Assembly (NCBI RefSeq): GCF_048773025.1
Contig: NC_133558.1
Coordinates: 39,776,501-39,840,500 of the forward strand
Length of the DNA stretch: 64,000 nt
DNA from: Camelus bactrianus
Lineage: Eukaryota > Chordata > Mammalia > Artiodactyla > Camelidae
Direction: 5' to 3'
The notes under the pieces are model-generated. The model had not been told where the DNA came from, searched no databases, and saw only the letters and a list, made by a program, of their open reading frames with translations. The position numbers were made by a program, and so were the translations under genes. Shown piece by piece: positions 19,806 through 33,100 of the stretch. Each line of letters opens with the position of its first letter. Position 1 is the stretch's first letter.

Positions 19806-20330
19806 GGCTGGTCGGAGCTGCTCCCTGGCCGTCCAGCGCCCTCCCACCTCCCGGAGCTGCACCCGCTTTCTCAAACCCGGGTATACCCGGCAGGGAAGAC
19901 ACGGGGTTCAGGGACGACCAATGTGGGGGAGGGGCACCGCGAACCAGGGCGGCGCCCGGCACCCGCCTCAGGGCCCTAAGGAGCTGCGCGGCCCGGGCCT
20001 CACCCGCCGGCTCCCCGACCTGCGCCCCCTTACCTGCCCGGCGACGGCAGCAGAGGCGACGGCAAGCGGCGGCGCAGACCCCAGGCCGCGTTCCTCCTCG
20101 GGGACCTGGTCCAGGAGCACCTGGCTCGGGCCCAGCTTCCACACGCTCTGGGCGGGTTCCGGCGTCCGCGCCCCTCCTCCTCCCGCCCGCAGCGCGGACG
20201 CTCGGGCTGGGGCTCCTGCTGTGCGGGGCCCGGCGACTGGGGCTGGCGGGGCGGCGGGGCGGCGGGGCGGCCCCACCCGGGCCCACCCCACGACCGCCCT
20301 GCAAGGTCTCCATCCCGCCACTGACTGGTC
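18740..20330. promoter_or_regulatory. CpG island
   Basis: CpG dinucleotides are frequent over about 1.6 kb, very dense near 19370-19800 and 20030-20290, in contrast to the CpG-poor DNA around. I cannot see a gene starting here. It may be a regulatory or insulating element, or simply the effect of the GC-rich array. Confidence 0.5.
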
Positions 20331-21040
20331 CTGGCACCCAACCAGCACCACCGCCGGCCCGGGCCAGGCAACACCCCCAGCCCCGCTCCCCCTGCTCGCC
20401 TCCCCTCCCCACCCGGTTGCTGTCCCTCTACCCCCAGCCAGGCCGGGTCTCTGACAGGACCTCCAAAATGGGGCTCCTCCTCACACCGAGGTCCCCGCCC
20501 TCACACCGCTCACCCCTCTTGCCTGACCGCAGGACCCCCACCGCAACATCCCGAAATGGTCCCCCTCACCCCTCAGCCGGGTCAGTTCCACTCGGAGCAG
20601 CCCCTCACTGTGTGACCCCCCCTCACTCCAAGTGCACCACTACCCCCAGCTGACCCATCACCTCGTGGTTGGGGCGGGGAAGTCTGGGCTCCGGTCTCCA
20701 TGGCGACTGCCACGAGCAGGGGATCTGGCCTAGTCTAGTGTCTGGCCACACAGCTAGTGTCCAAGGCTACAGGCTGCGGCGGGTCGGGCTGGAGGCGGTT
20801 CCAATTCCTGCACTCTGCTCTGTGCCTCGTCTGAGCCAGCGGGTCAGGGTCGTTCAGGGCTGCCCGCCACTGGCCTGTGGGCCATCCGTTGTTGATATCC
20901 CTGATGGTGATCGGGCCCCCTAGGGTGGAGGCGCTGGGCTTGCGGACCCGTGGGGGGTGTGCAGCTGAGCTTGCGGTATGGACAAGCAGGCAGGTGGGCT
21001 GTGTGCATGGCCTGGGCTCAGCCCAGGTGGGTACAGGGAC
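20331..21040. other. Unassigned GC-rich DNA
   Basis: No recognisable coding motif, RNA gene or named repeat. Confidence 0.35.
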
Positions 21041-21790
21041 CCTGGCCATTAGCGCCAGGGCAGAGGAAGAGGGACTGGAGCTTTGAAAGTGTCCACATTA
21101 GGAAGCCAAGTCTGGAGAGCAAAGCAGGCAGCTGTGCTGGCCAGGCCACCCTGGAGCCTGCCACGACACTGGTCCTTTGCGTATGGGGAGACTGACCATT
21201 GACCAGCCAATGAGACGTTTTGTACCCCCCAACCTTGGTATAGTTTACAGGCAATTGAAGGGACTTTGACAGGTAATTTTAATCACCAGTAATTATCACT
21301 TTCTCTGCGGGAGAGCAGGTCTACAGTCATGGTGAACCTGTCAGGGCTCCTGCCTGAACCCCAGCCTGGGCAGAGGACGACCTGCCCAGAAACATCCTCT
21401 TACCTCTCACCAAAAGGCACTGTAGTAGAGAAGAACAAATCTGACTCCATTAGATCTGTTTCTTTTCCTTTAACCCTGTGCCCTGGTTTCTAGGCTCAGT
21501 CTTGCCAGCTCTGCACTTTGTGTAAAACAATGTTGCCTTTAGCCTGAAATGCACCAGAAAACCTATTCTCAGGGCTCTGCCCTTTAAGGATATTGACACT
21601 TCTGCACTCCTATAAAGATAACAAGTTGCAGAATAGAAAATAACCTTTGCTTTCTTGGAGGTTTTACAGGGGCACCGGGACCTGACCCACCTGGGCCTCA
21701 TTTTGAGAAACTCTGCCTGAGTTGTTTCTTTCTGTCTTGTCCTGAGCTACACACTAGAATGTTCGTGATAACACATTTTGCAAAGGGGTA
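21041..21790. repeat. Possible old interspersed repeat, LTR-like, family unknown
   Basis: The texture (a CCAAT-like box near 21207, a 'ggtatagttta' stretch near 21237, then a 'gactccattagatctg' block and a 'tgggcctcattttgagaaac' block) suggests a dispersed mammalian repeat, perhaps a solo LTR. I cannot name the family or fix the ends. A repeat-library search is needed to decide. Confidence 0.2.
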
Positions 21791-22604
21791 GACAGCGAGT
21801 TACTATCTCATCTACAATTTTAAATAAATTTTGAATGAATGACATTTTCAAGTTAGATATCTTCTCAAAAAAAAAAAAACCCATCAATTTTCTGTCCATA
21901 ATGTTACAAATGATGGGTATTTTTCTGTGATGAGGTTTTAACCATTATTCAGAGTGGCCTTTTGTTTTTCAATCTTTTTTTTTTAACTAATAACATTTAC
22001 TATGTATTTTAATTTACGTCGGTATTTTAAACAGAATTGCATTACAAATATGTTTTTAATTGTATTGTTTTTTGTAGTCTTTATGTGCCATTGCCAATTC
22101 TTTTTATATTACATAGAAGTTTTCTCAAGTTACTCACCGGGGACTAAGACAGATGACAGTCAGAATGGTTGGAATTGTGTTGTAAAAAAAACTTTCTCTC
22201 GCATAAGCGTGTATGTGGTCACGGCATTTTGCGTGTATGCAGCCTGAAGTGGGTATGGGGTATTATGCGTGTTTAGTACCTGTGTATTTACTTTTTAATT
22301 TTTTTATTTTGATTTTTGCCACGTAGAATACTGTCTTGGTATAATGTAATCTGTATTTGTGTACCTTTTTTAACTTTAAAATCTTTGAATGAAATGTTTA
22401 ATACTCATCGGAAAAAAATCCAAAACCTTTTCACCAAACCCTCAGGGAAAACTGCCACTTCAGGAAGGTGCCCTACGTTACAGCACAGCCCCTGCACACC
22501 TGCTCCCGGCCCCCCGCACAGCAGCTGGAGAAGTGTAAATGTGGAGAGCAAACAGTGCACTTCGGGGTCCGGCCAGCCAGGGCCTGACTCCCAGGGATGC
22601 TATT
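21791..22604. other. AT-rich unassigned DNA
   Basis: AT-rich with several A and T runs, with no motif that identifies a gene or element. Confidence 0.35.
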
Positions 22605-22750
22605 TATTCTGTCTCTAAAGTGGGGGTAAGCATGCCCAGTTTGTGATCGCTGCAGGGATTACATGGGACAGGGGATGCGGGGAAAGTGTCTGGCACACAT
22701 CCAGCACGTAGCGAGTGCTCAGTAAGTATCACCATCACCCGTCACTGTCG
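22605..22750 (+). mobile_element. MIR SINE
   Basis: The typical MIR order is visible: 'tctctaaagtgggggtaa', 'cagggattacatggga', 'gtgtctggcacacatcc' and 'agcgagtgctcagtaagta'. It is an ancient mammalian SINE, diverged. Confidence 0.75.
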
Positions 22751-24139
22751 TATTATTGGTCGGCATTGTTCATTACTCTTCCTCCTTATAAACAATGGAA
22801 TAAATCACGAGAACGCTAGTTTCTCTATGAAGTCGGGTTTCCTAAAATCTCTTTGAGAGGCTGTGCAATTAAATCCAGTGAATGAAAAGCTTCAGCTTCA
22901 GAGATACGTCCTCTGCTCTGACACTTTTCCATGTTGGTGTTGGAAAATTTTGTTCCACTCTTAACTCCGTATTTTTTTCTATCATCAGCATACTTCTACC
23001 CTCCTCTTTTGCCCACATTTCCTTCTCCCTCCCCTCCCTCTGCATATTCACGTTTGTCGCAGGGATCTCTAGGAGGCTCACTCAGGGGCTGTGCGTTGGG
23101 GTGAACTCAGCGGTGAGAACTGGGGCCCGCGGCAGCCCCAGCGAGGACAGGCCGCACTCAGCAGGAGCAGAGCTCAGGAGCCCCACACCGAGTCCAAGAA
23201 CACGACTCTGCCCTTCAGCGGGGGCAGCGGATCCCTGCAAGGTCACCTTTGGATTTGGAGCTCACCGCCTTGGCGGGTTCTCGGGAACCAGCACAAAGAT
23301 TCAGCTCCTACACTCCCCGAGGAAGGGGTTTCGGGAAGCTTCCGTGGGTGCGGTCATCACAGTGAGTCTCTGCTGCTTGACCTGCTCAAACAACCCTGCT
23401 TACAGATTTTCCTCCTAATCACTGTTTGGGGGAACAAAAAGGCACTACTTTAATGTAACTGATTCTCAGATTCCTAGACTTAACTTGATTGCTGGCTATG
23501 ATCACAAAGGATTAATTCTTTTCTTTTGAAAAGGATGTTTTTCACATATACCGAGTAGAAAATGTAAACACTCATGTTCCTTCATTGACCTAAATTGTTT
23601 GTGAGAAATAAAGAATGCAAGAAAAAAGTCAGCGTAGGAAATTTTTTTTTATTTTAAAAGTAAAACGGTGTTTCCAGAAGACATCTCATATTGACCTCAT
23701 AATTTTAGTGGGGGAGAGTCCTTCAACCCCGTACCACTCAACTCCAATTTTTAGAAACCCCAGTAGGTGGGGCCAGGAACTTATAAACTAGGTCCTACTC
23801 GCCTGCAGTGCTGTGGTGGTGGGTCCCTCGGCTCAAATAATGTGTTCCTGCTCTTCTTCTGAGACATGGAAATAACATAGCTTCAGCTTACTCCATAGGT
23901 TAGCAAGGGAGGTCAAATCACACAATGTGGAGACTTCTCAAAGGAGTAGGTGAGGATGTTTGGGGGGATTATGGGGGGCTTTGCCTCCTGCATTGATCTG
24001 GTTTTAGTTATGCTATTTATTTGGAAGTTTAAAGCATCATTAAGGGAGCTCATAAATTGTACCATTTGTCACAGTGGGACATGGTTTGAGAAACTCAGTC
24101 GGAGTATGCGCTTTGTATAAATGTTCTTATCGGGTTCAA
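22751..24139. other. Unassigned DNA left of the satellite
   Basis: Mixed-composition DNA without a supported gene. A dispersed repeat may lie at about 23640-24130, but I cannot name it. The 19-bp array begins abruptly at its right edge. Confidence 0.35.
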
Positions 24140-27100
24140 GGAGATGACGTGGGCTTGGGGAGATGTGGGCTGGGAAGATGTGGGCTAGGGAGATGTGGGT
24201 TGCAGACATGATGTGGGCTTAGGGAGATGACGTGGGTTTTGGGAGATGACGGGGGACTGGGGACATAAAGCGGGCTTGGGAGATCATGCGGTCTTGGGAG
24301 ATGATTTGTGCTTGGGGAGAGGATGTGGACTTCAGATGAAGCGGGCTTGGGGTGGTGAGGTCGGCTTGGGGACATGTGGGCCTGAAAACATGATGTGGGC
24401 TTGGGGAGATGATGTGGGCTTGGAGAGACCATGCGGGCTTGGGGAGATGTTTGCTCGGGGAGATAATGCAGGCTTGGGGAGATGATGCGGCTCCGGGAGA
24501 TGACACGGGCATGCGTAAATGATGCAGGCTCGCGGATATTATGCCGACTTGGGGACATGACACGGACTCGGCTAGATGATGCGGGCTTGGGAAATGATGC
24601 GGGCTTGGGGAGATGATTGGGCTTCGGGAGATGATGTGGGCTTGGGGAGATGATGTGGGCTTGGGGAGATGATGTGGGCTTAGAGATATGTCGGCTTGGA
24701 GACATGATGTAGGCTTGATGACATGATGTGGCCTTGGGGATAAGATTGGGCTTCGGGAGATGATGTGGGCTTGGGGAGATGATTGGGCTTGGGGAGATGA
24801 TGTGCGCTTGGGAAATGATGCAGGCTTGGGGAAATCATGTGCCTTTTGGGAGATGTGGGCTTGGGGACATGATGCGGGCTTGGGGAGATGAAGCGGGTTA
24901 GAGAATATGATGTAGGCTCAGGGACATGACACGGGCTCGGGGAGATGACGCAGTCTCGCAGACATTTTTCTGGCTTGTGGACATGAAGTAGGCTCACTGA
25001 CATGACACAGGCTCTGGATATGACGCCACCTCGGGGACACAACACAGGTTCAGAGAGATTACGTGGACTTGGAGAGCTGATGTGGGCTTGGGAAGACATA
25101 GGTTTAGAAAGATGTGGGCTTGGAGAGATGATTTGGGCTTGGGGAGATGATGATGGCTTGGGGAGATGTTGTCTCGAGGAGATTACATGGGCTCGGGGAG
25201 ATGACGAGGGCTGAGGGAGATGACCTGGGCTCGTGGAGATGACATGGGCTCGTGGAAATGATGAGGGCTCCCTGATAATGTCATCGGCTCGGGGACATGT
25301 TGTGGGCTCGAGGACATGACATCAGCTTAGGGAGATGACATGGGCCCATGGAGATGATGGGGGCTCAGGGAGTTGAAGTGGGCTTACAGACATTTCTCGG
25401 GCTTGAAGACATGACTTCAGTTCGCTGACATGACACAGGCTCTGGGACATGATGCCAGCTCGGGGACACGACACGGCTTCAGGGAGATGACGTGGGCTTG
25501 GGGAGATGATGCGGGCTTGGGGAGATGATTGGGCTGCGGGAGATGACTCAGGCTTGAGTAGATGAAGCGGTCTTGTGGATATGCAACAGGCTCACGGAGA
25601 TGATGCGGGCTTTAGGAGAAGACATGGGCTTGGGAGATCATGCGGGGTTGGGGAGATGATTTCTCCTTGTGGACATGATGCGGGCTTAGGGTGGTGAGGT
25701 CAGCTTGGGGACATATGGGCCTGGAAACAAGAGGCAGCCTTGGGGAGATGATGTGGGCTTGGGGAGATGATGCGGGCTTGGGGAGCTGATGTGGGCTTGG
25801 GGAGATGATTCGGCTTGGGGAGATGATGTGGGCTCAGGGAGACTATGTGGGCTTGTGGAGATGATGTGGGCTTGGGGAGATCATGATCGCTTTGGGAGAT
25901 GATGTGCGTTTAGGAAGATCATGTTGGCTTGGGGAGATCATGTGGGCCTGTTTAAATGTTGCGGGCTCGTGGATATTATGCTGGCTTGGGGACATGACGC
26001 AGCCTTGGCTAGATGATGCGGGCTTGGGAAATGATTAGGGCTTGGAGAAATGATTGGGCTTGGGGCGATGATGTGGGCTTGGGGAGATGGTGTGTGCTTA
26101 GAGATATGTCAGCTTGGAGACATTATGTGGGCTTGGGGAGAAGATTGCTCTTCGGGAGATGATGTGGGCTTGGGGAGATGATTGGGCTTGGGGTGCTGAT
26201 GTGGGCTTGGGGAGATGATTGGGCTTGGGGTGCTGATGTGGGCTTGGGGAGATGATTGGGCTTGGGGAGATGATGTGGGCTTGGGGGGATCATGTTGGCT
26301 TGGGGAGATGAAGTGGTCCTGTGTAAAACATGCGGGCTCGTGGATTTAATGCCGGCTTGGGGACATGATGCAGGTTTGGTTAGATGATGCGGGCTTGGGA
26401 AATAATGTGGGCTTTGGAGATGATTGCGCTTGGGTAGAGGATGTGCTGTTGGGGAGATCATGTTGGCTTGGGGTGATGATGTGGTCTTAGAGATATGTCG
26501 ACTTGGAGACATGATGTGGGCTTGATGACATTTTGTGGGCTTGGGGAGAAGATTGGGCTTCGGGAGTTGATGTGAGCTTGGGGAGATGATTGGGCTTCGG
26601 CAGATGATGTGGTCTTGGGAAATGATGCAGGCTTGGGGAAATTATATGCCTTTTGCGAGATGTGGGCTTTTGGACATGATGCAGGCTTAGGGAGATGAAG
26701 CGGGCTTAGGATGTGAGGTCGGCTTCGGGACATGTGGGCCTGAAAAAATGAGGCTTGGGGAGATAATGTAGGCTTGGGGAGATGTGGGCTTGGGGACATG
26801 ATGCAGGCTTGGGGAGATAATGCGGGCTTGGGGAGATGATTGAGCTGTGGGAGATGACTCGGTCTTGTGGTGATGAAGCGGTCTTGCGGATATGCTGCAG
26901 GCTCAGGGAGATGATGCGGGCTTAGGAGATGACGTGGGCTTGGGAGATCATGCGGGGTTGCGGAGATGATTTGTCCTTGGGGACATGATGCGGTCTTAGG
27001 GTGGTGAGATCAACTTGGGGACAAGTGGGCCTGGATATATGATGCAGGATAGGGGAGGTGATTGTGCTTGGGAAGATGATGTGGGCTTGGGAAATGATGT

Positions 27101-30100
27101 GGGTCGGGGAGATAATTGGGCTTGGGGAGTTTATGTGGGCTTGGGGAGATCATGGTGGTTTGGGGAGATGATGTGGTCTTAGAGATATGTCAGCTTGGAG
27201 ACATGATGTTTGCTTGAGCACATGATGTGCGCTTGTGGAGATGATTGTGCTTCGGGAGATGATGTGGGCTTGGGGAGATGATTGGGCGTGGGGAGATGAT
27301 GTGAGCTTGGGGAGATGATTGGGCTTGGGCAGATGATGTCGGCTTGCGAAATGATGCAGGCTTGGGGAAAATATGTGCCTTTTGGGAGATGTGGTCTTGG
27401 GGACATGATGCGGGTTTGGGAAATGATGCAGGCTTGGGGAAAGTATGTGCCTTTTGGGAGATGTGGGCTTGTGGACATGATGCGGGCTTGGGGAGATGGT
27501 GCGGGCTTAGGGTGGTGAGGTCTGCTTGGGGACATGTGGGCCTGGAAACATGATGCAGGCTTGGGGAGATCATGTGGGCTTCAGGAGATGTGGGCTTGGG
27601 GATTTGATGCAGGCTTGGAGAGATGATAGGGGCTCATGGAGATGATGGGGGCTCGGGGAGTGAAAGTGGGCTTACAGACATTTCTCGGGCTTGCAGACAT
27701 GAATTGAGTGTGCTGACTTGACACAGGCTCTGGGACATGATGCCGGCTCGGGGACACGACACGGGTTCAGGGAGATGACATGCGCTTGGAGAGATGATGC
27801 GGGCTTGGTCAGATGATTGGGCTGTGGAGACCACTCAGGCTTGGGGTGATGACGCCTTCTTGCGGATATGCTGAAGGCTGATGGAGATGATGCGGACTTA
27901 GGAGATGACGTGGGCTTGGGAGATCATGCGGGGTTGCGGAGGTGATTTGTCCTTGGGGACATGATGCGGGCGTAGGGTGGTGAGATCAGCTTGGGGACAA
28001 GTGGGCCTGGATATATGATGCAGGATTGGGGAGGTGATTGCGCTTGGGAAGATGATGCGGGCTTGGGAAATGATGTGGGCTGGGGAGATCATGGTGGTTT
28101 GGGGAGATGATGTGGTCTTAGAGATATGTCAGCTTGGAGACATGATGTTTGCTTGAGCACATGATGTGCGCTTGTGGAGATGATTGTGCTTCGGGAGATG
28201 ATGTGGGCTTGGGGAGATGATTGGGTGTGGGGAGATGATGTGAGCTTGGGGAGATGATTGGGCTTGGGCAGATGATGTCGGCTTGCGAAATGATGCAGGC
28301 TCGGGGAAATTATGTGCCTTTTGGGAGATGTGGGCTTGGGGACATGATGCGGGCTTGGGGAGATGAAGCGGGCTTAGGGTTGTGAGGTCGGCTTGGGGAC
28401 ATGTGGACCTGGAAACATGATGCAGGCTTGGGAGACTATGTGGGCTTGGGGAGATGATGTGGGCTTGGGGAGATCATTTTGGCTTGGAGAGCTGATGTGG
28501 GCTTGTGGAGATCATGTTGGCTTTTGGAGATGAAGTTGTCCTGTGTAAATGATGCGGACTCGTGGATATTACGACGGTTTGTTGACATGACGCAGGCTCG
28601 GCTACATGAGGCGGGCTTGGGAAATGATGCTGGCTTGGGGAAATTATATGCGTTTTGGGAGATGTGGGCTTGTGGACATGATGCAGGCTTAGGGAGTTGA
28701 AGCGGGCTTAGGGTGTGAGGTCGGCTTTGGGACATGTGGGCCTGAAAAAATGAGGCTTGGGGAGATAATGTAGGCTTGGGGAGATGTGGGCCTGGGGACA
28801 TGATGCAGGCTTGAGGAGATAATGCGGGCTTGGGGAGATGATTGAGCAGTGGGAGATGACTCGGTCTTGGGGTGATGAAGCGGTATTACGGATATGCTGC
28901 AGGCTCAGGGAGATGATGCGGGCTTAGGAGATGACGTGGGCTTGGGAGATCATGCGTGGTTGCGGAGATGATTTGTCCTTGGGTACATGATGCGGTCTTA
29001 GGGTGGTAGGATCAGCTTGGGGACATCTGGGCCTGGATATATGATGCAGGATTGGGGAGATGAGGCGGGCGTGGGGAGATGATGTGAGCTTGGGGAGATG
29101 ATTGGGCTTGGGAAGATGATGCGCGCTTGGGAAATGATGTGGGCTGGGGAGATGATTGGGCTTGGGGAGTTGATGTGGGCTTGGGTAGATCATGGAGGCT
29201 TGGGGAGATGATGTGGTCTTAGAGATATGTCAGCTTGGAGACATGATGTTTGCTTGAGCACATGATGTGCGCTTGTGGAGATGATTGTGCTTCGGGAGAT
29301 GATGTGGGCTTGGGGAGATGATTGGGCTTGGGGAGATGATGTGGGCTCAGGGAGACTATGTGTGCTTGTGGAGATGATGTGGGCTTGGGGAGATCAAGAT
29401 CGCTTGGGGTGATGATGTGGGCTTGTGTAAATGATGCGGGTCGTGGATATTATGCTGGCTTGGGGACATGACGCAGCCTTGGCTAGATGATGCGGGCTTG
29501 GGAAATGATTAGGGCTTGGGGAAATGATTGGGCTTGGGGCGATGATGTGGGCTTGGGGAGATGGTGTGTGCTTAGAGATATGTCAGCTTGGAGACATTAT
29601 GTGGGCTTGGGGAGAAGATTGCTCTTCGGGAAATGATGTGGGCTTGGGGAGATGATTGGGCTTGGGGTGCTGATGTGGGCTTGGGGAGATGATTGGGCTT
29701 GGGGAGATGATGTGGGCTTGCGGAGATGATCTGGCTTGGGGAGATGATGCGGGCTTTGGAAATGATGCAGTCTTGGGGAAATTATGTGCCTTTTGGGAGA
29801 TGTGGGCTTGTGGACATGATGCGGGCTTAGAGAGATGAAACGGGCTTGGGTGTGAAGTCGGCTTCGGGACATGTGGGCCTGAAAAAATGATGAGGCTTGG
29901 GAGATCATGCGGGGTTGCGGAGATGATTTGTCCTTGGGTACATGATGCGGGCTTAGGGTGGTGAGATCCTCTTGGGGACATATGGGCCTGGAAACATGAT
30001 GCGGGATTGGGGAGATGAGGCGGGCTTGAGGAGATGATGTGGGCATGGGGAGAGTATGTGGGCTCGGGGAGATGATGTGGGCTTGGGTAGATCATGTTGG

Positions 30101-33100
30101 CTTGGGGAGATGATGTGGGCTTGGGGAGATGATGTTGGCGTTTGGAGATGATCTGGGCCTGTGTACATGATGCGGTCTCGGGGACATGATGCATGCTCGG
30201 TTACATGATGCGGGCTTGGGAAATGATGCAGACTTAGGGAGATGATTGGGCTTGGGGAAATGATGTGAGCCTGTGTAAATGATTCGGGCTCATGGATATT
30301 ATGCCGTCTTGGGACATGACGCAGGCTTGGCTAGATGATGCAGGCTTTGGGAATGATGCGGTCTTGGGGAGATGATTGGGCTTGGGGAAATGATGTGGGT
30401 TAGGGGAGATGATTGGGCTTGGAGAAATGATGTGGGCTAGGGGAGATGATTGGACTTGGGGAGATGATGTGAGCTTGGGGAGATGATTGGGCTTGGGGAG
30501 ATGGTGTGGGCTTTGGAAATGATGCAGGCTTGGGGAAATTATGTGCCTTTTGGGAGATGTGGGATTGGGGAAATGATGCGGGCTTGGGGAGATGATGCGG
30601 GCTTGGGGAGATGAAGCGGGCTTAGGGTTGTGAGGTCGGCTTGGGGACATGTGGATCTGGAAAATGATGCAGGCTTGGGGAGACTATGTGGGCACGGGGA
30701 GATGATGTGGGATGTGGAGATCATGTTGGCTTGGGGAGATGAAGTGTTCCTGTGTAAATGATGCGGGCTCGCGGATATAATGCCGGCTTGGGGACATGAC
30801 GCAAGCTCGGCTAAATGATGCGGGCGTGGAAAATGATGTGGGCTGGGGAGATGATTGGGCTTGGGGAGATGATGTGGGCTTGGGGAGATCATGGTGGTTT
30901 GGGGAGATGATGTGGGCTTAGTAATATGTCGGCTTGAAGACATGATGTGTGCTTGAGGGCATGATGTGGGCTTGGGGAGATGATTGGGCTTCGGGAGATG
31001 ATGTGAGATGGGGAGATGATTGGGCTTGGGGAGATGATGTGTGCTTGGGAAATGATGCTGTCTTGGGGAAATTATGTGCCTTTTAGGAGATGTGGTATTG
31101 GGGACATGATGCGGGCTTGGGAAATGATGCAGGCTTGAGCAAATTATGTGCCTTTTGGTAGATGTGGGCTTGTGGACATGATGCGGGCTTGGGGAGATGA
31201 AGCGGGTTTAGGGATGTGAGGTCGGCTTGGGGACATGTGGGCTTGGAAACATGATGCATACTTGGGGAGATCATGTGGGCTTGATGACATGATGTGGGCT
31301 TGGTGAGAAGATTAGGCTTCGGGAGATGATGTGGGCTTGGGAAGATGATTGGGCTTGGGGAGATGCTGTGGGATTGGGAGATGTTGAAGGCTTGGAGAAA
31401 TTATGTGCCTTTCGGGAGATGTGGGCCTGGGGACATGATGCGGGCTTGGGGAGATGAAGCAGGTGTATGGTGGTGAGGTCGGCTTGGGGAAATTTGGGCC
31501 TGGAATTACGATGCAGGCTTGAGGAGATAATGTGCGCTTGTGGAGATGTGGGCTTGGGAAATGATGCAGGCTCAGGGAAATTATGTGCCTTTTGGGAGAT
31601 GTGGGCTTGGGGACATGAAGCGGCCTTGGGGAGATGAAGCGGGCTTAGGGTTCTGAGGTCGGCTTGGGGACATGTGGACCTGGAAACATGATGCAGGCTT
31701 GGGAGACTATGTGGGCTTGGGGAGATGATGTGGGCTTGGGGAGATCATGTTGGCTTGGGGAGCTGATGTGGGCTTGTGGAGATCATGTTGGCTTTTGGAG
31801 ATGAAGTGGTCCTGTGTAAATGATGCGGTCTCGCGGATATTACGCCGGTTTGTTGATATGACGCAGGCTCGGCTAGATGTGGCGGGCTTGGGAAATGATG
31901 CGGGCTTGGGGAAATGATTGGGCTTGGGGAGATGCTGTGGACTTGGGGAGATCATGTTGGCTTGGGGACATGATGTGGGCTTAGAGATATGTTTGCTTAG
32001 AGACATGATGTGTGCTTGATGACTTTATGTAGGCTTGGGGAGAAGACTGGGCTTTGGGACATGATGTGAACTTGGGGAGATGATTGGGCTTGGGGAGATG
32101 TTGTGGGCTTGGGAAGTTGATTGGGCTTGGGGAGATGATGTTGGCTTGGCGAGATGATGTGTGCTTGGGGAGTTGATTGGGCTTGGGGAGATGATGAGGG
32201 CTTGGGAAATGATGCAGGCTTGGGGAAATTATATGCGTTTTGGGAGATGTGGGCTTGTGGACATGATGCAGGCTTAGGGAGTTGAAGCGAGCTTAGGGTG
32301 TGAGGTCGGCTTCGGGACATGTGGGCCTGAAAAAATGAGGCTTGGGGAGATAATGTGGGCTTGGGGAGATGTTGGCTTGGGGACATGATGCAGGCTTGGG
32401 GAGATAATGCAGGCTTGGGGAGATGATTGAGCTGTGGGAGATGACTCGGTCTTGGGGTGATGAAGCGTTGTTGCGGATATGCTGCAGGCTCAGGGAGGTG
32501 ATGCGGGCTAGGAGATGACGTGGGCTTGGGAGATCATGCGGGGTTGCGGAGATTTGTCCTTGGGGACATGATGCGGGCTTAGGGTGGTGAGATCAGCTTG
32601 GGGACATGTGGGCCTGGAAACATGATGCGGGATTGGGGAGATGAGGCGGGCTTGAGGAGATGATGCGGGCTTGGTGGGATCATTTTGGCTTGGGGAGATG
32701 AAGTGGTCCTGTGTAAAACATGCGGGCTCGTGGATATAATGCCGGCTTGGGGACATGACGCAGGCTCGGCTAGATGATGCGTGGTTGGGAAATGATGTGG
32801 GCTGGGGAGATGTTTGGGCTTGGGGAAATGATGTGGGCTAGGGGAGATGAAGCGGGCTTTGTGTCGTGAGGTCGGCTTGGGGACATGTGGGCCTGGAAAC
32901 ATGATGCAGGCTTGGTGAGATAATGTGTCCTTGGGGAGATGTGGGCTTGGGGACATGATGCCGGCTTGGGGAGATGTTGCGGGCTTGGGGAGATATGGTC
33001 TTGGGGAGATGTGAGCTTGGGGAGATGATGCGGGCTAGAGAATTTGATTGTGGCTCTGGGATATGACACGGGCTCGGGGAGATGACGCAGGCTCGCAGAC

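Noticed and set aside
19534-20412. Open frame of 292 codons on the minus strand in the CpG island
   Set aside because: The composition is Arg/Gly/Ala/Pro-rich, as any frame in such GC-rich DNA would be. It overlaps the GC-rich repeat array and has no recognisable motif.
22882-23418. Open frame with an FGFG motif that suggested a T-cell receptor or antibody J segment
   Set aside because: There is no heptamer-spacer-nonamer recombination signal at a suitable place, and the rest of the J framework does not fit.
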